Assembly (NCBI GenBank): GCA_003327455.1
Contig: QOQU01000004.1
Span: 62,001-126,000 of the forward strand
Source of the DNA: Anaerolineae bacterium
Lineage (GTDB): Bacteria; Chloroflexota; Anaerolineae; Anaerolineales; UBA4823
Direction of reading: 5' to 3'
Length of the DNA stretch: 64,000 bases
Shown: piece by piece, positions 1 to 8,136 of the stretch
Numbering within the stretch: the stretch's first letter is position 1
How the letters are laid out: each line of letters starts with the position of its first letter
The notes under the pieces: generated by a model
Databases searched by the model: none
Told to the model about the DNA's origin: nothing
What the model saw: only the letters and a program-made list of their open reading frames with translations
Position numbers and translations under genes: made by a program

Positions 1-7
1 GTTCAGG

Positions 8-1708
8 TTGCCCTCTCTACCCCGCAGGGTGATGTGGAAAGGTTCCACCCTGCAATTGCTGGGGGTCATCATATTTCCTCTGGCATTGTTCGTTTTGATC
101 ATTGCCCTGGGCAGTACCTGGCTGCATCAAAGAGAAATGCGTGCCATGGTCGGCGAACGGGATGAAGTGGCGGTGAGAGCGGCCGCTGCAGCTTTGGGCA
201 GCGAGATGCATTACCGGCTGGCACTGGTGCAGAGCTTTGCTCTGCAAGTTGAGCAAAGCCACCGTTCTGCAGAGCAACTGCTGGCAGCTTTCCAGCCCCT
301 GCTCGCAAATTTCGACCTGGGGCTGGCGTTGTACTCGCAGGAGGGAAGCCTGCTCGCCTTTCGGGGTGACGAAAATTTCTGGAAATCTCTTCAGGTAGAG
401 CAGTTTCGAGAGTCTCAACAAAGCGCTTTGCCGCGCGTTTATAGCTGGCGGGCGAACGAGCGAACTCTGGTATTGTTTAGCGCGCTGGCCGAAAGTTCTT
501 CTGTTCTCATTGTAGCAGGAATTACCCTGCAGAGGCTTGCCGATCGGGTGTTGATGAATGCGCTGCCAACTGAGCGCGAGACACAGATCCGCCTGATCGA
601 TCGTCAGAAAACCATTCTCTATCCACTCAGTGGCTCTGAACTGCAAATCCAGGCTGTCCAGACAGAGGAATTGGAGAGGGCACTGCGTGAGCCAAGCGGC
701 ACATTCTATGCGAGACGACAGGGCATTGAATATGTAATTTCCTACAGTTCCGTGCCTGAGGTGGATTGGGTGTTGATCATGGAAGAGCCATGGCAGGCTG
801 TCGCCAGCCCGATTTTGGAAACGACGCGGATTGCGCCGTTAGTCCTGGTGCCTTTGCTTCTGATCAGCCTGAGCGCTTTATGGTTCGGCGCCCGACAAAT
901 TGTTCAACCATTGCGAGAGCTTGAGAAAAAATCGGCCTCGCTCGCCTGGGGAGATTTCAGAGGCATCGAAGAGACCGTCGGTGGGATTGAGGAAATTCGC
1001 CGCCTGCAGGCCGAACTTCGTCACATGGCTGGAAAAGTCCAGATGGCGCAGCGGAGTTTAAGGGATTATATCGGGGCAATTACCAGCGCTCAGGAGGAAG
1101 AACGGCGGCGGATTGCGCGCGAATTGCACGATGACACCCTCCAATCTATCATTGCGCTCAAACAGCGCGTTCAGTTAGCCCAGAAGAACGCCCTGGATCA
1201 GGCTGCGTTGCAGTCTTTGCAGGAACTGGAAACCATTGCCGATAAAACCATCGAGAACCTGCGGCGGACAACCCGAGCTTTGCGCCCTCTCTATCTGGAA
1301 GAACTGGGGCTGGTGACAGCCCTGGAGATGCTGGCAAGAGAGATGGAATCTGTCTCAGGGATCGAGATTTCTTTCCGCAAAGAGGGACTCGAACGCCGCT
1401 TAAGTGCAGCCGTAGAACTTACCCTCTATCGCATCGCTCAGGAAGCGCTCAGCAATGTCGTTCGTCACGCCCAGGCGACGCAAGCCACTTTACGGATTCA
1501 CTATCAAGACCCAACCGTTACCCTGCAGATTCTGGACGACGGCAAGGGTTTTGATGTCCCCGAAACTCTGACGGATTTTGCCTCGGCGGGGCATTTTGGC
1601 TTGCTCGGAATGTACGAACGAGCGGATTTGATCGGGGCTCATTTGAGCATTGAGTCCGCACCCGGGCGGGGGACAAAATTGACCATTCGCTTATCGCAAG
1701 CCATGTGA
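8..1708 (+). CDS. Membrane sensor histidine kinase, NarL/DesK type (5' end may lie outside the window)
   Basis: A membrane sensor kinase expected to phosphorylate a LuxR-type response regulator, which is not in this window. One membrane helix lies near residues 15-38, followed by an extracytoplasmic sensor region of about 235 residues. A second helix is near 277-298, then a HAMP linker, a HisKA_3 dimerisation domain with the phospho-acceptor His in ELHDDTLQ (about residue 374) and a C-terminal HATPase with the N box (EALSNVVRHA) and G box (DDGKGFD). The HDxxxQ-type motif is typical of the NarL-family kinases. The frame is open to the left edge; starts are possible at TTG 8 or ATG 32, or upstream of the window. 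The signal it senses cannot be read from the sequence. Confidence 0.9.
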   Translation: MPSLPRRVMWKGSTLQLLGVIIFPLALFVLIIALGSTWLHQREMRAMVGERDEVAVRAAAAALGSEMHYRLALVQSFALQVEQSHRSAEQLLAAFQPLLANFDLGLALYSQEGSLLAFRGDENFWKSLQVEQFRESQQSALPRVYSWRANERTLVLFSALAESSSVLIVAGITLQRLADRVLMNALPTERETQIRLIDRQKTILYPLSGSELQIQAVQTEELERALREPSGTFYARRQGIEYVISYSSVPEVDWVLIMEEPWQAVASPILETTRIAPLVLVPLLLISLSALWFGARQIVQPLRELEKKSASLAWGDFRGIEETVGGIEEIRRLQAELRHMAGKVQMAQRSLRDYIGAITSAQEEERRRIARELHDDTLQSIIALKQRVQLAQKNALDQAALQSLQELETIADKTIENLRRTTRALRPLYLEELGLVTALEMLAREMESVSGIEISFRKEGLERRLSAAVELTLYRIAQEALSNVVRHAQATQATLRIHYQDPTVTLQILDDGKGFDVPETLTDFASAGHFGLLGMYERADLIGAHLSIESAPGRGTKLTIRLSQAM

Positions 1709-1970
1709 AGGCAACCCTGCCTGCGCTGTGCCATTTTTAGACCTCCTTGGTGAATGAAAGCCCTGACTTCAGCCGGAAATCGGCGGCTTTGAGCCAACAT
1801 CCAAATGGGGATGAAACGAGTGAAATTTGCCTGAACCGAGCATGCCAGCACGACTCCGGCAGGCAATCAGGCAATTTTGCTTATCTCCACCTGGGGCGAA
1901 ACCCTCTGTCAAAGACGGAATAGCCTTTTTATACTGGGATTAACTCAGGGTTTTGAAAGGAGAGACGAAA

Positions 1971-2219
1971 ATGATGGGTTTTGGATTCCTCTTTATGCTG
2001 TTGCTGGTTTTTGTGCCGCTGGTCGCCCTGATTGCGGTCATCATTTTGGGGCTGAGCAGTACGAACCGGCAGGATAAACAATCTGGCTCGAAATTGCCGC
2101 CTGCAAAAGAGGAACAAACAGCGATGGTGGAATCCTCCTCTGTTTGTTCTCATTGTGGGGCGGGCTTACAAAGCGGTTGGAGTTACTGCCCGCAATGCGG
2201 GGCACCGCTTACGCAATAA
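1971..2219 (+). CDS. Small membrane protein with C-terminal zinc ribbon
   Basis: A protein of 82 residues. An N-terminal hydrophobic helix (about residues 3-28) is followed by a polar linker and a C-terminal zinc ribbon with two CxxC knuckles, CSHCG and CPQCG, separated by 11 residues. The ATG at 1971 is chosen over TTG 1953 because an AAAGGAGA ribosome site sits just ahead of it. It precedes a Met/Trp-rich exported protein by about 95 bases. The topology suggests a single-pass anchored protein with a metal-structured tail. No specific function is recognised. Confidence 0.75.
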   Translation: MMGFGFLFMLLLVFVPLVALIAVIILGLSSTNRQDKQSGSKLPPAKEEQTAMVESSSVCSHCGAGLQSGWSYCPQCGAPLTQ

Positions 2220-2314
2220 AACCACCCATGGGATGCTCTGGATACAAGAGGCAATCTGAAAGCAAATCAACGGCAAATCATGGATGCACACAAAGTTCGT
2301 AAATAAGGAGAAAA

Positions 2315-3088
2315 ATGAATAACAAACTTCAGATGGGTTTAAGTGTCACCCTTGTTCTGCTTCTGGCTATCGGTTTGTTTCTCGGCGGGATGTTCTTCAA
2401 TCAAATGCTCGGCTGGATGTGGTATCGCTTTATGCCGGGTTGGATGATGGGGAACGATGGACGCGGCTGGGGACAGGGATTTGGGGGTGGCTGGATGATG
2501 CGCAACTCCTGGCACAGAGGGATGATGAACGGAGCAGGCTTCAGAAGTCCAACCAATGTGGAGCCTCTCAGCATCGGTGAAGCCGAACAGGCTGTAAGAG
2601 AATATCTTTCTTATTTTGGGCAGCAAAATCTCGCTCTCAAAGAGATTATGGTCTTTGACAACCATGCATATGCTATCGTGGTGGAAAAAGACAGTGGGAT
2701 CGGCGCGTTTGAGTTGCTGATCGATCCGGTTGATAAAGACGCTTATCCCGAATACGGACCCAATATGATGTGGAATCTTAAGTATGGGATGCACAGCGGA
2801 GGAGGGATGATGGGGGGATGGGGGCGTGGAAATCAACCCCCTGAACGGATTCCGGCAGAGATGCCCATTGATGAGCAAGAAGCAATGCAAATCGCTCAAC
2901 AATACCTGAGTCGAACATACCCTGGAGTGACTGTCAGTGAGGAAATCACGCCGTTTTATGGATACTACACCATTGATGTAGAAAAAGATGGCCGAATGGT
3001 TGGGATGCTAAGCGTGAATGGCTATGATGGCCGGGTTTTTTATCACTTCTGGCATGGTACCTTCATCGAAATGAGCGAAGCGGAATAG
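2315..3088 (+). CDS. Membrane-anchored Met/Trp/Gly-rich protein with two PepSY-like domains
   Basis: A protein of 257 residues. An N-terminal signal anchor (residues 7-29) is followed by a Gly/Trp/Met-rich stretch with repeated WMMG, WMMR and GMM motifs. Two alpha/beta segments (about residues 85-150 and 185-255) begin with a helix such as SIGEAEQAVREYL or DEQEAMQIAQQYL, which is the pattern of PepSY-type domains. A second Met/Gly-rich patch (GGGMMGGWGRG) separates them. A GGAG ribosome site precedes the ATG. Methionine-rich exported proteins often bind copper, so a metal-related role is possible but is only inference. It is convergent with the DUF389 gene. Confidence 0.65.
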   Translation: MNNKLQMGLSVTLVLLLAIGLFLGGMFFNQMLGWMWYRFMPGWMMGNDGRGWGQGFGGGWMMRNSWHRGMMNGAGFRSPTNVEPLSIGEAEQAVREYLSYFGQQNLALKEIMVFDNHAYAIVVEKDSGIGAFELLIDPVDKDAYPEYGPNMMWNLKYGMHSGGGMMGGWGRGNQPPERIPAEMPIDEQEAMQIAQQYLSRTYPGVTVSEEITPFYGYYTIDVEKDGRMVGMLSVNGYDGRVFYHFWHGTFIEMSEAE

Positions 3089-3158
3089 AAGCAAGTCCTG
3101 CCGTCTAGTTGCAGTTGAGAGCAAGGTTTTCTCGTCATGGAATCGCTGACATGCCAGC

Positions 3159-4343
3159 TTATGGCGCGGCTGGGGTGACGGTGGCGAGGTAATTCCAGCG
3201 AATCCAGCCGCTTTTGCCGTCTGGCAGCAAGACCGGTACCCACAGGGCTCCCTGGTGCTCCTGAGCTTGACCGGTGATGGCAAGCACCGTTCCGTTGAGA
3301 ATACCGCTGACGATTGCGCCACCAGGCTGATCGCGAACGAGGACACCCGAACTCTCGGCTGCCAGAACGACGGCGAAGAGCGGGGTTGGAGTCGGCGTGG
3401 GAGTAGGCGGCACGGTCGGTGTTCTGGTAGGGGTCAGGGTCAGAGTTGGGGTGGCTGTCGGAGGTGGGACGGTGGGAGTAAGCGTTACGGTAGCTGTCAG
3501 TGTAGGAGTTAAGGTGGCGGTGGGGGTAGGAAAGCCCAGATAGTGCCGGGCTGCTAAGCCGGCGCTGCCGAATGCAATCAGCAGAACGACAGTAAGCAAA
3601 GCCACCGCGCCGCCCAGGGTGTAACCAAACGGCGAGGGCGGGCGAAAGCCCAACGCTGCCAGGGTGAGTGCACCGACCAGGACAGCGAAGAAGAGGTGGA
3701 CGATAAAAACCGCCAGCCCATCGGCAAAGCGTGCACCCTGCCCGGCTGCCAGCGCAAAACCCGCGGCGGCGAGAGGCGGAAAGAGCAGATAGGCAACCCC
3801 AAGGCTGGGCAGGTGAGCGGCCCGCTCGGGATGGGTCATGGTGGCGCTCAACAGAATCATTGCGACCAGCAGGACGAGGAAATTGGGGAGGGCGAATTGG
3901 GTCAGGCGCATGGCTTCATCAAAACGCAGGTTCCAACCGACCAGGATGAGCAGGCGAGCCAGCAACCCTCCCAGCATTCCGCCAAGCAGGGTGAGGCCTG
4001 CCCCAATCAGGGTGCCGCCCAGATTGCGTAAGAAGAAGGGCAGGGAACCGACAACCGTTCCCAGCGCCATCCCCACCACGGGAGCCAGGAGGGGCGCCAG
4101 CACACAGCCCAACACCACGCCGGCCGGAGCATTGGCGAGCAACCCCAAACCGATGACGACTCCCGCCAGAAGGGAGAAAAGAAAGTAGTCAAAGGAGGGG
4201 GAAGCGCGGTGAGCAAACTGGTCGAGGATATTTGCCCGTTCATCCACGCCCAGCGGGGCGAGCAGGCGGCGGGCACGCCGTCGCCGCGCAGGCGGCAGGG
4301 CATTCGGGTCATCAGGAATTTGTTCGCTGGTGAGGTTGGTCAT
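3159..4343 (-). CDS. DUF389 membrane protein with C-terminal SH3b domain
   Basis: A 394-residue integral membrane protein. After a short Arg-rich N-terminus, residues about 48-290 form roughly eight hydrophobic helices. They open with SPSFDYFLFSLLAGVVIGLG and APLLAPVVGMALG, the hallmark of the DUF389 (TIGR00341-like) family. A Thr/Pro-rich linker (about 275-325) leads to a bacterial SH3-like module of about 60 residues (SSGVLVRDQPGG to GWIRWNYL). The SH3b tail probably faces the cell exterior and could bind the envelope. Family function is unknown. The start overlaps the stop of the upstream HAD gene as ATGA, so the two form an operon. Confidence 0.8.
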   Translation of the reverse strand: MTNLTSEQIPDDPNALPPARRRRARRLLAPLGVDERANILDQFAHRASPSFDYFLFSLLAGVVIGLGLLANAPAGVVLGCVLAPLLAPVVGMALGTVVGSLPFFLRNLGGTLIGAGLTLLGGMLGGLLARLLILVGWNLRFDEAMRLTQFALPNFLVLLVAMILLSATMTHPERAAHLPSLGVAYLLFPPLAAAGFALAAGQGARFADGLAVFIVHLFFAVLVGALTLAALGFRPPSPFGYTLGGAVALLTVVLLIAFGSAGLAARHYLGFPTPTATLTPTLTATVTLTPTVPPPTATPTLTLTPTRTPTVPPTPTPTPTPLFAVVLAAESSGVLVRDQPGGAIVSGILNGTVLAITGQAQEHQGALWVPVLLPDGKSGWIRWNYLATVTPAAP

Positions 4344-4810
4344 TGGCGTAAGCTGGCAACCATCCGCAGAGGTTTTTCGATTAGCTCAAAAGCAGTATAG
4401 ATGTCGGGCACAAGCAGGTCGGCGGATTGTAAGGCAAGGGCACTGGTTCCTTCGGGGGATAACACACAAATCCCAATGGCTGCTTCCTTCAACATCGCCG
4501 CATCGTTCGCCCCTTGCCCAATGGCGATGACCGATTCAGAGCCAAGCTGGCGCACATAGGTGGCTTTGCTCTGCGTTTCATCCCCGCGTGGGATTGTCTG
4601 GACGCTGAGCCCCAGTTGAAGTTCGATCGTGGCAAGGTTTTTGCGAGTATTGGCTGTCAGCACATGGATAGAAAGACGATCGCTCAGTGTTTTGAGAATG
4701 CGAGGCATGCCTTCCAGGAGTTGACCGTCAACCGCCAGCGTGCCGTTCAAATCACACACCAGATGCTCAAGACGCAGCAAGCCCCGCCCGGGGATGTTCA
4801 ACTCAATCAT
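4340..4810 (-). CDS. HAD-superfamily phosphatase-like protein (soluble P-type-ATPase-like)
   Basis: A 156-residue single-domain HAD protein. Visible motifs are motif I CDLNGTLA (nucleophile Asp; the usual second Asp is Asn), motif II LTAN, the motif III Lys in QSKATY, and motif IV GQGANDAAML. The Asp-x-Asn-Gly-Thr signature resembles the small HAD proteins annotated as soluble P-type ATPase-like, which lack a cap domain. The substrate is unknown. It is the first gene of a two-gene minus-strand operon with the DUF389 protein. No Shine-Dalgarno sequence is visible; a TATAAT box ends only six bases before the ATG, so the transcript may be leaderless. Confidence 0.75.
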   Translation of the reverse strand: MIELNIPGRGLLRLEHLVCDLNGTLAVDGQLLEGMPRILKTLSDRLSIHVLTANTRKNLATIELQLGLSVQTIPRGDETQSKATYVRQLGSESVIAIGQGANDAAMLKEAAIGICVLSPEGTSALALQSADLLVPDIYTAFELIEKPLRMVASLRQ

Positions 4811-4816
4811 AAAGGT

Positions 4817-4822
4817 ATTATA
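4817..4822 (-). promoter_or_regulatory. -10 box placed for a leaderless transcript
   Basis: The minus strand reads TATAAT followed by ACCTTT and then the ATG of the HAD gene. Transcription from this box would begin at or next to the start codon. No good -35 box lies at 17 bases, so the call is weak. Confidence 0.35.
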
Positions 4823-4965
4823 ACGTATTGAGCGGGACGGGGAGATACTCGTTTTTTTGAGATGATATCAATCGATTATCTCACCAGGACGCGTCCAGAA
4901 AGAGCCATCAGATTTTTCAAGAACCACAATGACATATGTCACATAGACCATATGATATAAAACAT

Positions 4966-5012
4966 TTGATTCGCGTAAATTTGGAGTCTATAATGGTATG
5001 TGGTCAGACCAC
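4966..5012 (+). promoter_or_regulatory. Promoter with overlapping FadR-type operator ahead of the GntR gene
   Basis: TTGATT (4966-4971) and TATAAT (4989-4994) are separated by exactly 17 bases, a strong sigma-70-type promoter. Immediately downstream, at 5000-5012 where transcription would start, lies a perfect 13-base palindrome GTGGTCAGACCAC. It contains the TGGTC-N-GACCA pattern recognised by FadR/FCD-type GntR repressors. A further half-site (AGACCA) lies at 4945-4950. The placement implies autorepression by the following gene, relieved by a pathway metabolite. Confidence 0.75.
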
Positions 5013-5067
5013 CTGACATCATAATATAATTCCATTGTGTGGCGTACGGACTTTGAATAAAGACTTA

Positions 5068-5850
5068 ATGATGTTCCCCCATGATCTCCTAACTCCTATC
5101 AAGCAACAAAAGGTATATCTTCAAATAGTCGATCAATTTATTGCTCGCATTGAAAGTGGCGAGTTTAAACAAGGTATGCAATTACCTGCGGAGCGCGAGC
5201 TTGCGCGTATTTTGGGTGTAAGCCGTGCCTCATTACGTGAGGCTTTGACTGTTCTACAAATGATGGGATTAGTAGATACAATTGCGGGACAAGGTACTTT
5301 TATAACAGGGAAAGCAGGCTCAACTCTCAAAGGGTATCTAAACCGCATTAACATGGACGAAAGCCCCTTTGTGATTATTCAGGCACGTAAGATACTAGAA
5401 CCGTCCATTGCCTCATTTGCTGCCATTCGGCGTAATGAAACTGCGCTCAAGCGTATTGCTGAAATCCTGGAATGGATCGATTCGGATCACTCAAAAGTAC
5501 AAGTTTTAAGCGACGTATTTAGTGAGGGAGATCGCGAATTTCATCTTGAAGTCGCAAAAGCTACAGAAAATCCAATGTTGATCAGTGTCCAAGAGATGTT
5601 TCATTCCCTAATGGGTCAAGAACTGTGGTTAACATTGATGCGACATACCAGTTTTTCTACTCCTGGCCGTTGGGAGGAAGCAAATCGAGAACACCACAGT
5701 ATTTTTGATGCGATACGCCAGCGTAACGCTCGTCTGGCAGCTCGCTGTATGAGGGCTCATCTCCAAAGAGTTGAGAAAATTATGGCAGAGGCGGATTTAT
5801 TTCCTTATGTCTCCGAAGACGAGATTGACCTGACAAATGACTTTGTCTGA
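5068..5850 (+). CDS. GntR-family transcriptional regulator, FadR (FCD) subfamily
   Basis: About 260 residues from ATG 5068; TTG 5035 is an upstream alternative. An N-terminal winged helix (LPAERELARILGVSRASLREALTVLQ, split here as the recognition region at about residues 39-64) has the GQGTF wing. It is followed by an all-helical FCD ligand-binding domain (about 100-235). FadR-type regulators bind TGGT-N-ACCA palindromes and respond to small carboxylates. It heads the hydroxyproline/hydantoin cluster and ends 14 bases before the epimerase gene, so it is the likely local regulator. By eye its base composition is AT-richer than the catabolic genes it precedes. Confidence 0.9.
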   Translation: MMFPHDLLTPIKQQKVYLQIVDQFIARIESGEFKQGMQLPAERELARILGVSRASLREALTVLQMMGLVDTIAGQGTFITGKAGSTLKGYLNRINMDESPFVIIQARKILEPSIASFAAIRRNETALKRIAEILEWIDSDHSKVQVLSDVFSEGDREFHLEVAKATENPMLISVQEMFHSLMGQELWLTLMRHTSFSTPGRWEEANREHHSIFDAIRQRNARLAARCMRAHLQRVEKIMAEADLFPYVSEDEIDLTNDFV

Positions 5851-5864
5851 TGTAAGGAGGAGGT

Positions 5865-6899
5865 ATGAGATTCACTCGTGTGGTTACGGCGATCGACTCG
5901 CATACTGAAGGTGAGCCAGCGCGAGTTGTTATAGGGGGAATTCCAGTCATTTCAGGCAATTCATTTGCAGAAAAATGGGAGTGGGCGAAGAAAAACCTGG
6001 ATGGACTGCGCAAGATGTTAATGTTCGAGCCACGTGGCAGCAGCATCATGTCTGGCAGCATCCTGACCACACCCTGCACCCCCGGGGCGGACATCGGCGT
6101 GATTTACATCGAGGTCAGCGGCTTCCTGCCAATGTGTGGACATGGCACCATTGCCACCTGCACCGTGCTGGTGGAAGCTGGGCTGGTGCCGGTCATCGAG
6201 CCGGTTACTGAATTGACCTTGGATACACCGGCCGGTCTGGTCAAAGCTAGCATTCGTGTTGAGGATGGCATCGCCAAAGCTGTCACCATTCAGAATGTAC
6301 CCTCCTTCCTTTATAAATCTGACCTGGTGGTGGATGTACCTGAACTGGGCAAGGTTAAGTTGGATATCGCCTATGGCGGCAACTTCTATGCCATCGTCCC
6401 AGCGGATGCAGTTGGCCTGGAGTTAGTACCTGCTTCGGCGAAGGAGATCGTGCGCAAAGGCTCATTGATTCGCGAAGCAATCTTCGAACAGGTGGATGTA
6501 GTTCACCCGCTTAATCCAGCCATCAATCGGTGCACGCATGTGCGGTTTATCTCCGCCTCGCCCAATCCCAGAGCGACGACGCGCAATGCGGTGCTCTATT
6601 CGGCAGAGGGCATTGACCGCTCCCCCTGTGGCACCGGTACCAGTGCAGAGATGGCGTTTCGTTACGCCAAAGGCATGCAAAAGTTGGGGGAGGAGTTCGT
6701 CAGCGAGAGCATCATCGGTAGCCTCTTCTACGGTCGCCTAGCCGAAGAGACGCGCGTTGGATCTTACACCGCAGTAGTGCCAACCATTCGGGGAAGCGCA
6801 TACATCTCTGGCATACAGCAATTTGTGCTCGACCCGCGTGATCCGTGGCCCGAGGGGTTCTACCTGGGTGAGAGCAGCAAATGGGGCGCGGAGTTTTAA
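5865..6899 (+). CDS. Proline racemase family; probable 4-hydroxyproline 2-epimerase
   Basis: A 344-residue PLP-independent racemase/epimerase. Both catalytic cysteines are present: Cys91 in MCGHGT and Cys255 in SPCGTGTSA. Family members with two Cys are proline racemases or hydroxyproline 2-epimerases, whereas trans-3-hydroxyproline dehydratases carry Thr at the second position. Together with the downstream dehydrogenase-like subunits and DapA-family lyase, conversion of trans-4-hydroxy-L-proline to cis-4-hydroxy-D-proline is the likely reaction. The start is ATG 5865 after GGAGGAGGT. The first ~110 bases look AT-rich like the regulator gene, while the rest is GC-rich, a possible composition boundary. 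Confidence 0.85.
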   Translation: MRFTRVVTAIDSHTEGEPARVVIGGIPVISGNSFAEKWEWAKKNLDGLRKMLMFEPRGSSIMSGSILTTPCTPGADIGVIYIEVSGFLPMCGHGTIATCTVLVEAGLVPVIEPVTELTLDTPAGLVKASIRVEDGIAKAVTIQNVPSFLYKSDLVVDVPELGKVKLDIAYGGNFYAIVPADAVGLELVPASAKEIVRKGSLIREAIFEQVDVVHPLNPAINRCTHVRFISASPNPRATTRNAVLYSAEGIDRSPCGTGTSAEMAFRYAKGMQKLGEEFVSESIIGSLFYGRLAEETRVGSYTAVVPTIRGSAYISGIQQFVLDPRDPWPEGFYLGESSKWGAEF

Positions 6900-7044
6900 G
6901 ATTGAATAAGGAGGTGATGTTGCCAAATTACTGCATAGAAATTTATTTATATTTACTCCCTAAAGATGCCTATATCTCGAAGGTGATCAAGAGAAATAAA
7001 TGGCAATCCGTATTAATGCTAACCTTGCTAAAGGAGTGAAAACC

Positions 7045-8109
7045 ATGTTCACGCGTTCAAAAACTTATCTATTATTGAGCGGCTTGCTTCTTCTCAGTCT
7101 TGTATTGGGTGCTTGCGCCCAAGCCACTCCGCAACCCACAAAACAAGAAGATACGCCCGTTCCAATACCGTCAACCGCAGAACCAACTACCCCACTGAAA
7201 AAGATTAAGATTGGATTGTTTGTTCCGGTTTCAGGGAACACCTACGAAGAAGCTCGATTACGGGGGGCACAAGAAACAGCGGCTAAGTACAACGCCGAAG
7301 TGGTTAATTTCTCCGGAGAGTATGATCCACTAGAGCAAATCAATCAAATACAAGATGCAATTGCATCAAAGACTTTTGATGTTTTATTGATTCACCCAAT
7401 TGATAGCAATGCAGTCGTGCCTGCAGTTCAGGATGCTCTTAATGCAGGCCTGGTGGTTATCAATGCTGACTCCCCCATTGGACCTGATCCAAATACTCTT
7501 GAACCTTATCCACCCGGTGTTTCGGCTTTCATTGGGCGTACCGGCAAAGCTACTGGTGAATGGCTTGGCCAAGCGGTGATCAAGGCTTGTGAAGGTAAAG
7601 ACCCCTGTGAGGTAGCATATCTAATTGGCATACAAGCGCTGACGATCGACCAAGTTCGCTATCAATATCTTGAAGAGACTATAAAGCCTTACCCCAACAT
7701 CAAGATCGTAGCCTTCCAAGAGGGTTTATACCGCCAGGATAAATCGTATGAAGTCATGCAAAACGTGTTCCAAGCTAATCCTGGAATTGATGTGGTTGCT
7801 TCATCAGGCGATCAAATGACACTCGGTGCCGAAAAGGCAGCTAAAGATGCTGGATTAGTAGGAATTGCTTTTATTGGTAATGGAGCCAGTAAAGAAGGAT
7901 GCCAGGCTTTGATGGAAGGACGTTTCTTCGCAACCATTGCTGACATCCCTTACACACAAGGGCAACTTCTGGTTGAAACAGCAATTAAGGTTATTCAAGG
8001 TAAACCGTTTGAAAAGTCAATAGACCTGAATAAGGTATCACCTCCATTGCCGCCTGATGGACCGGTCATCGACAAAGAAGACCTAAAAACATACGTGTGT
8101 CAGTGGTAA
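7045..8109 (+). CDS. Sugar-type ABC transporter substrate-binding lipoprotein
   Basis: A 354-residue periplasmic-binding-protein family 4 member (ribose/autoinducer type). A lipoprotein signal peptide ends in LGAC with the lipidated Cys at 24, followed by a Thr/Pro-rich tether. The two-lobed domain spans about residues 50-340 (KIGLFVPVSGNTYEEARLRGAQ at its start; the DVLLIHPIDSNAVVPAV segment is typical). ATG 7045 is preferred over ATG 7000 because AAAGGAG lies just ahead of it and the signal peptide starts there. It is followed by the ATPase and permease of the same importer. The operon context suggests the ligand is a cyclic amino acid, hydantoin or related compound rather than a sugar. Confidence 0.88.
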   Translation: MFTRSKTYLLLSGLLLLSLVLGACAQATPQPTKQEDTPVPIPSTAEPTTPLKKIKIGLFVPVSGNTYEEARLRGAQETAAKYNAEVVNFSGEYDPLEQINQIQDAIASKTFDVLLIHPIDSNAVVPAVQDALNAGLVVINADSPIGPDPNTLEPYPPGVSAFIGRTGKATGEWLGQAVIKACEGKDPCEVAYLIGIQALTIDQVRYQYLEETIKPYPNIKIVAFQEGLYRQDKSYEVMQNVFQANPGIDVVASSGDQMTLGAEKAAKDAGLVGIAFIGNGASKEGCQALMEGRFFATIADIPYTQGQLLVETAIKVIQGKPFEKSIDLNKVSPPLPPDGPVIDKEDLKTYVCQW

Positions 8110-8136
8110 AGCGCCTTCATAAGAAAGGTAAAACCA

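Noticed and set aside
6917-7039. A 40-codon ORF with AAGGAGG just upstream, between the epimerase and the substrate-binding protein
   Set aside because: The ribosome site is only two bases from the ATG, the peptide shows no protein-like pattern, and it runs over the next gene's ribosome site.
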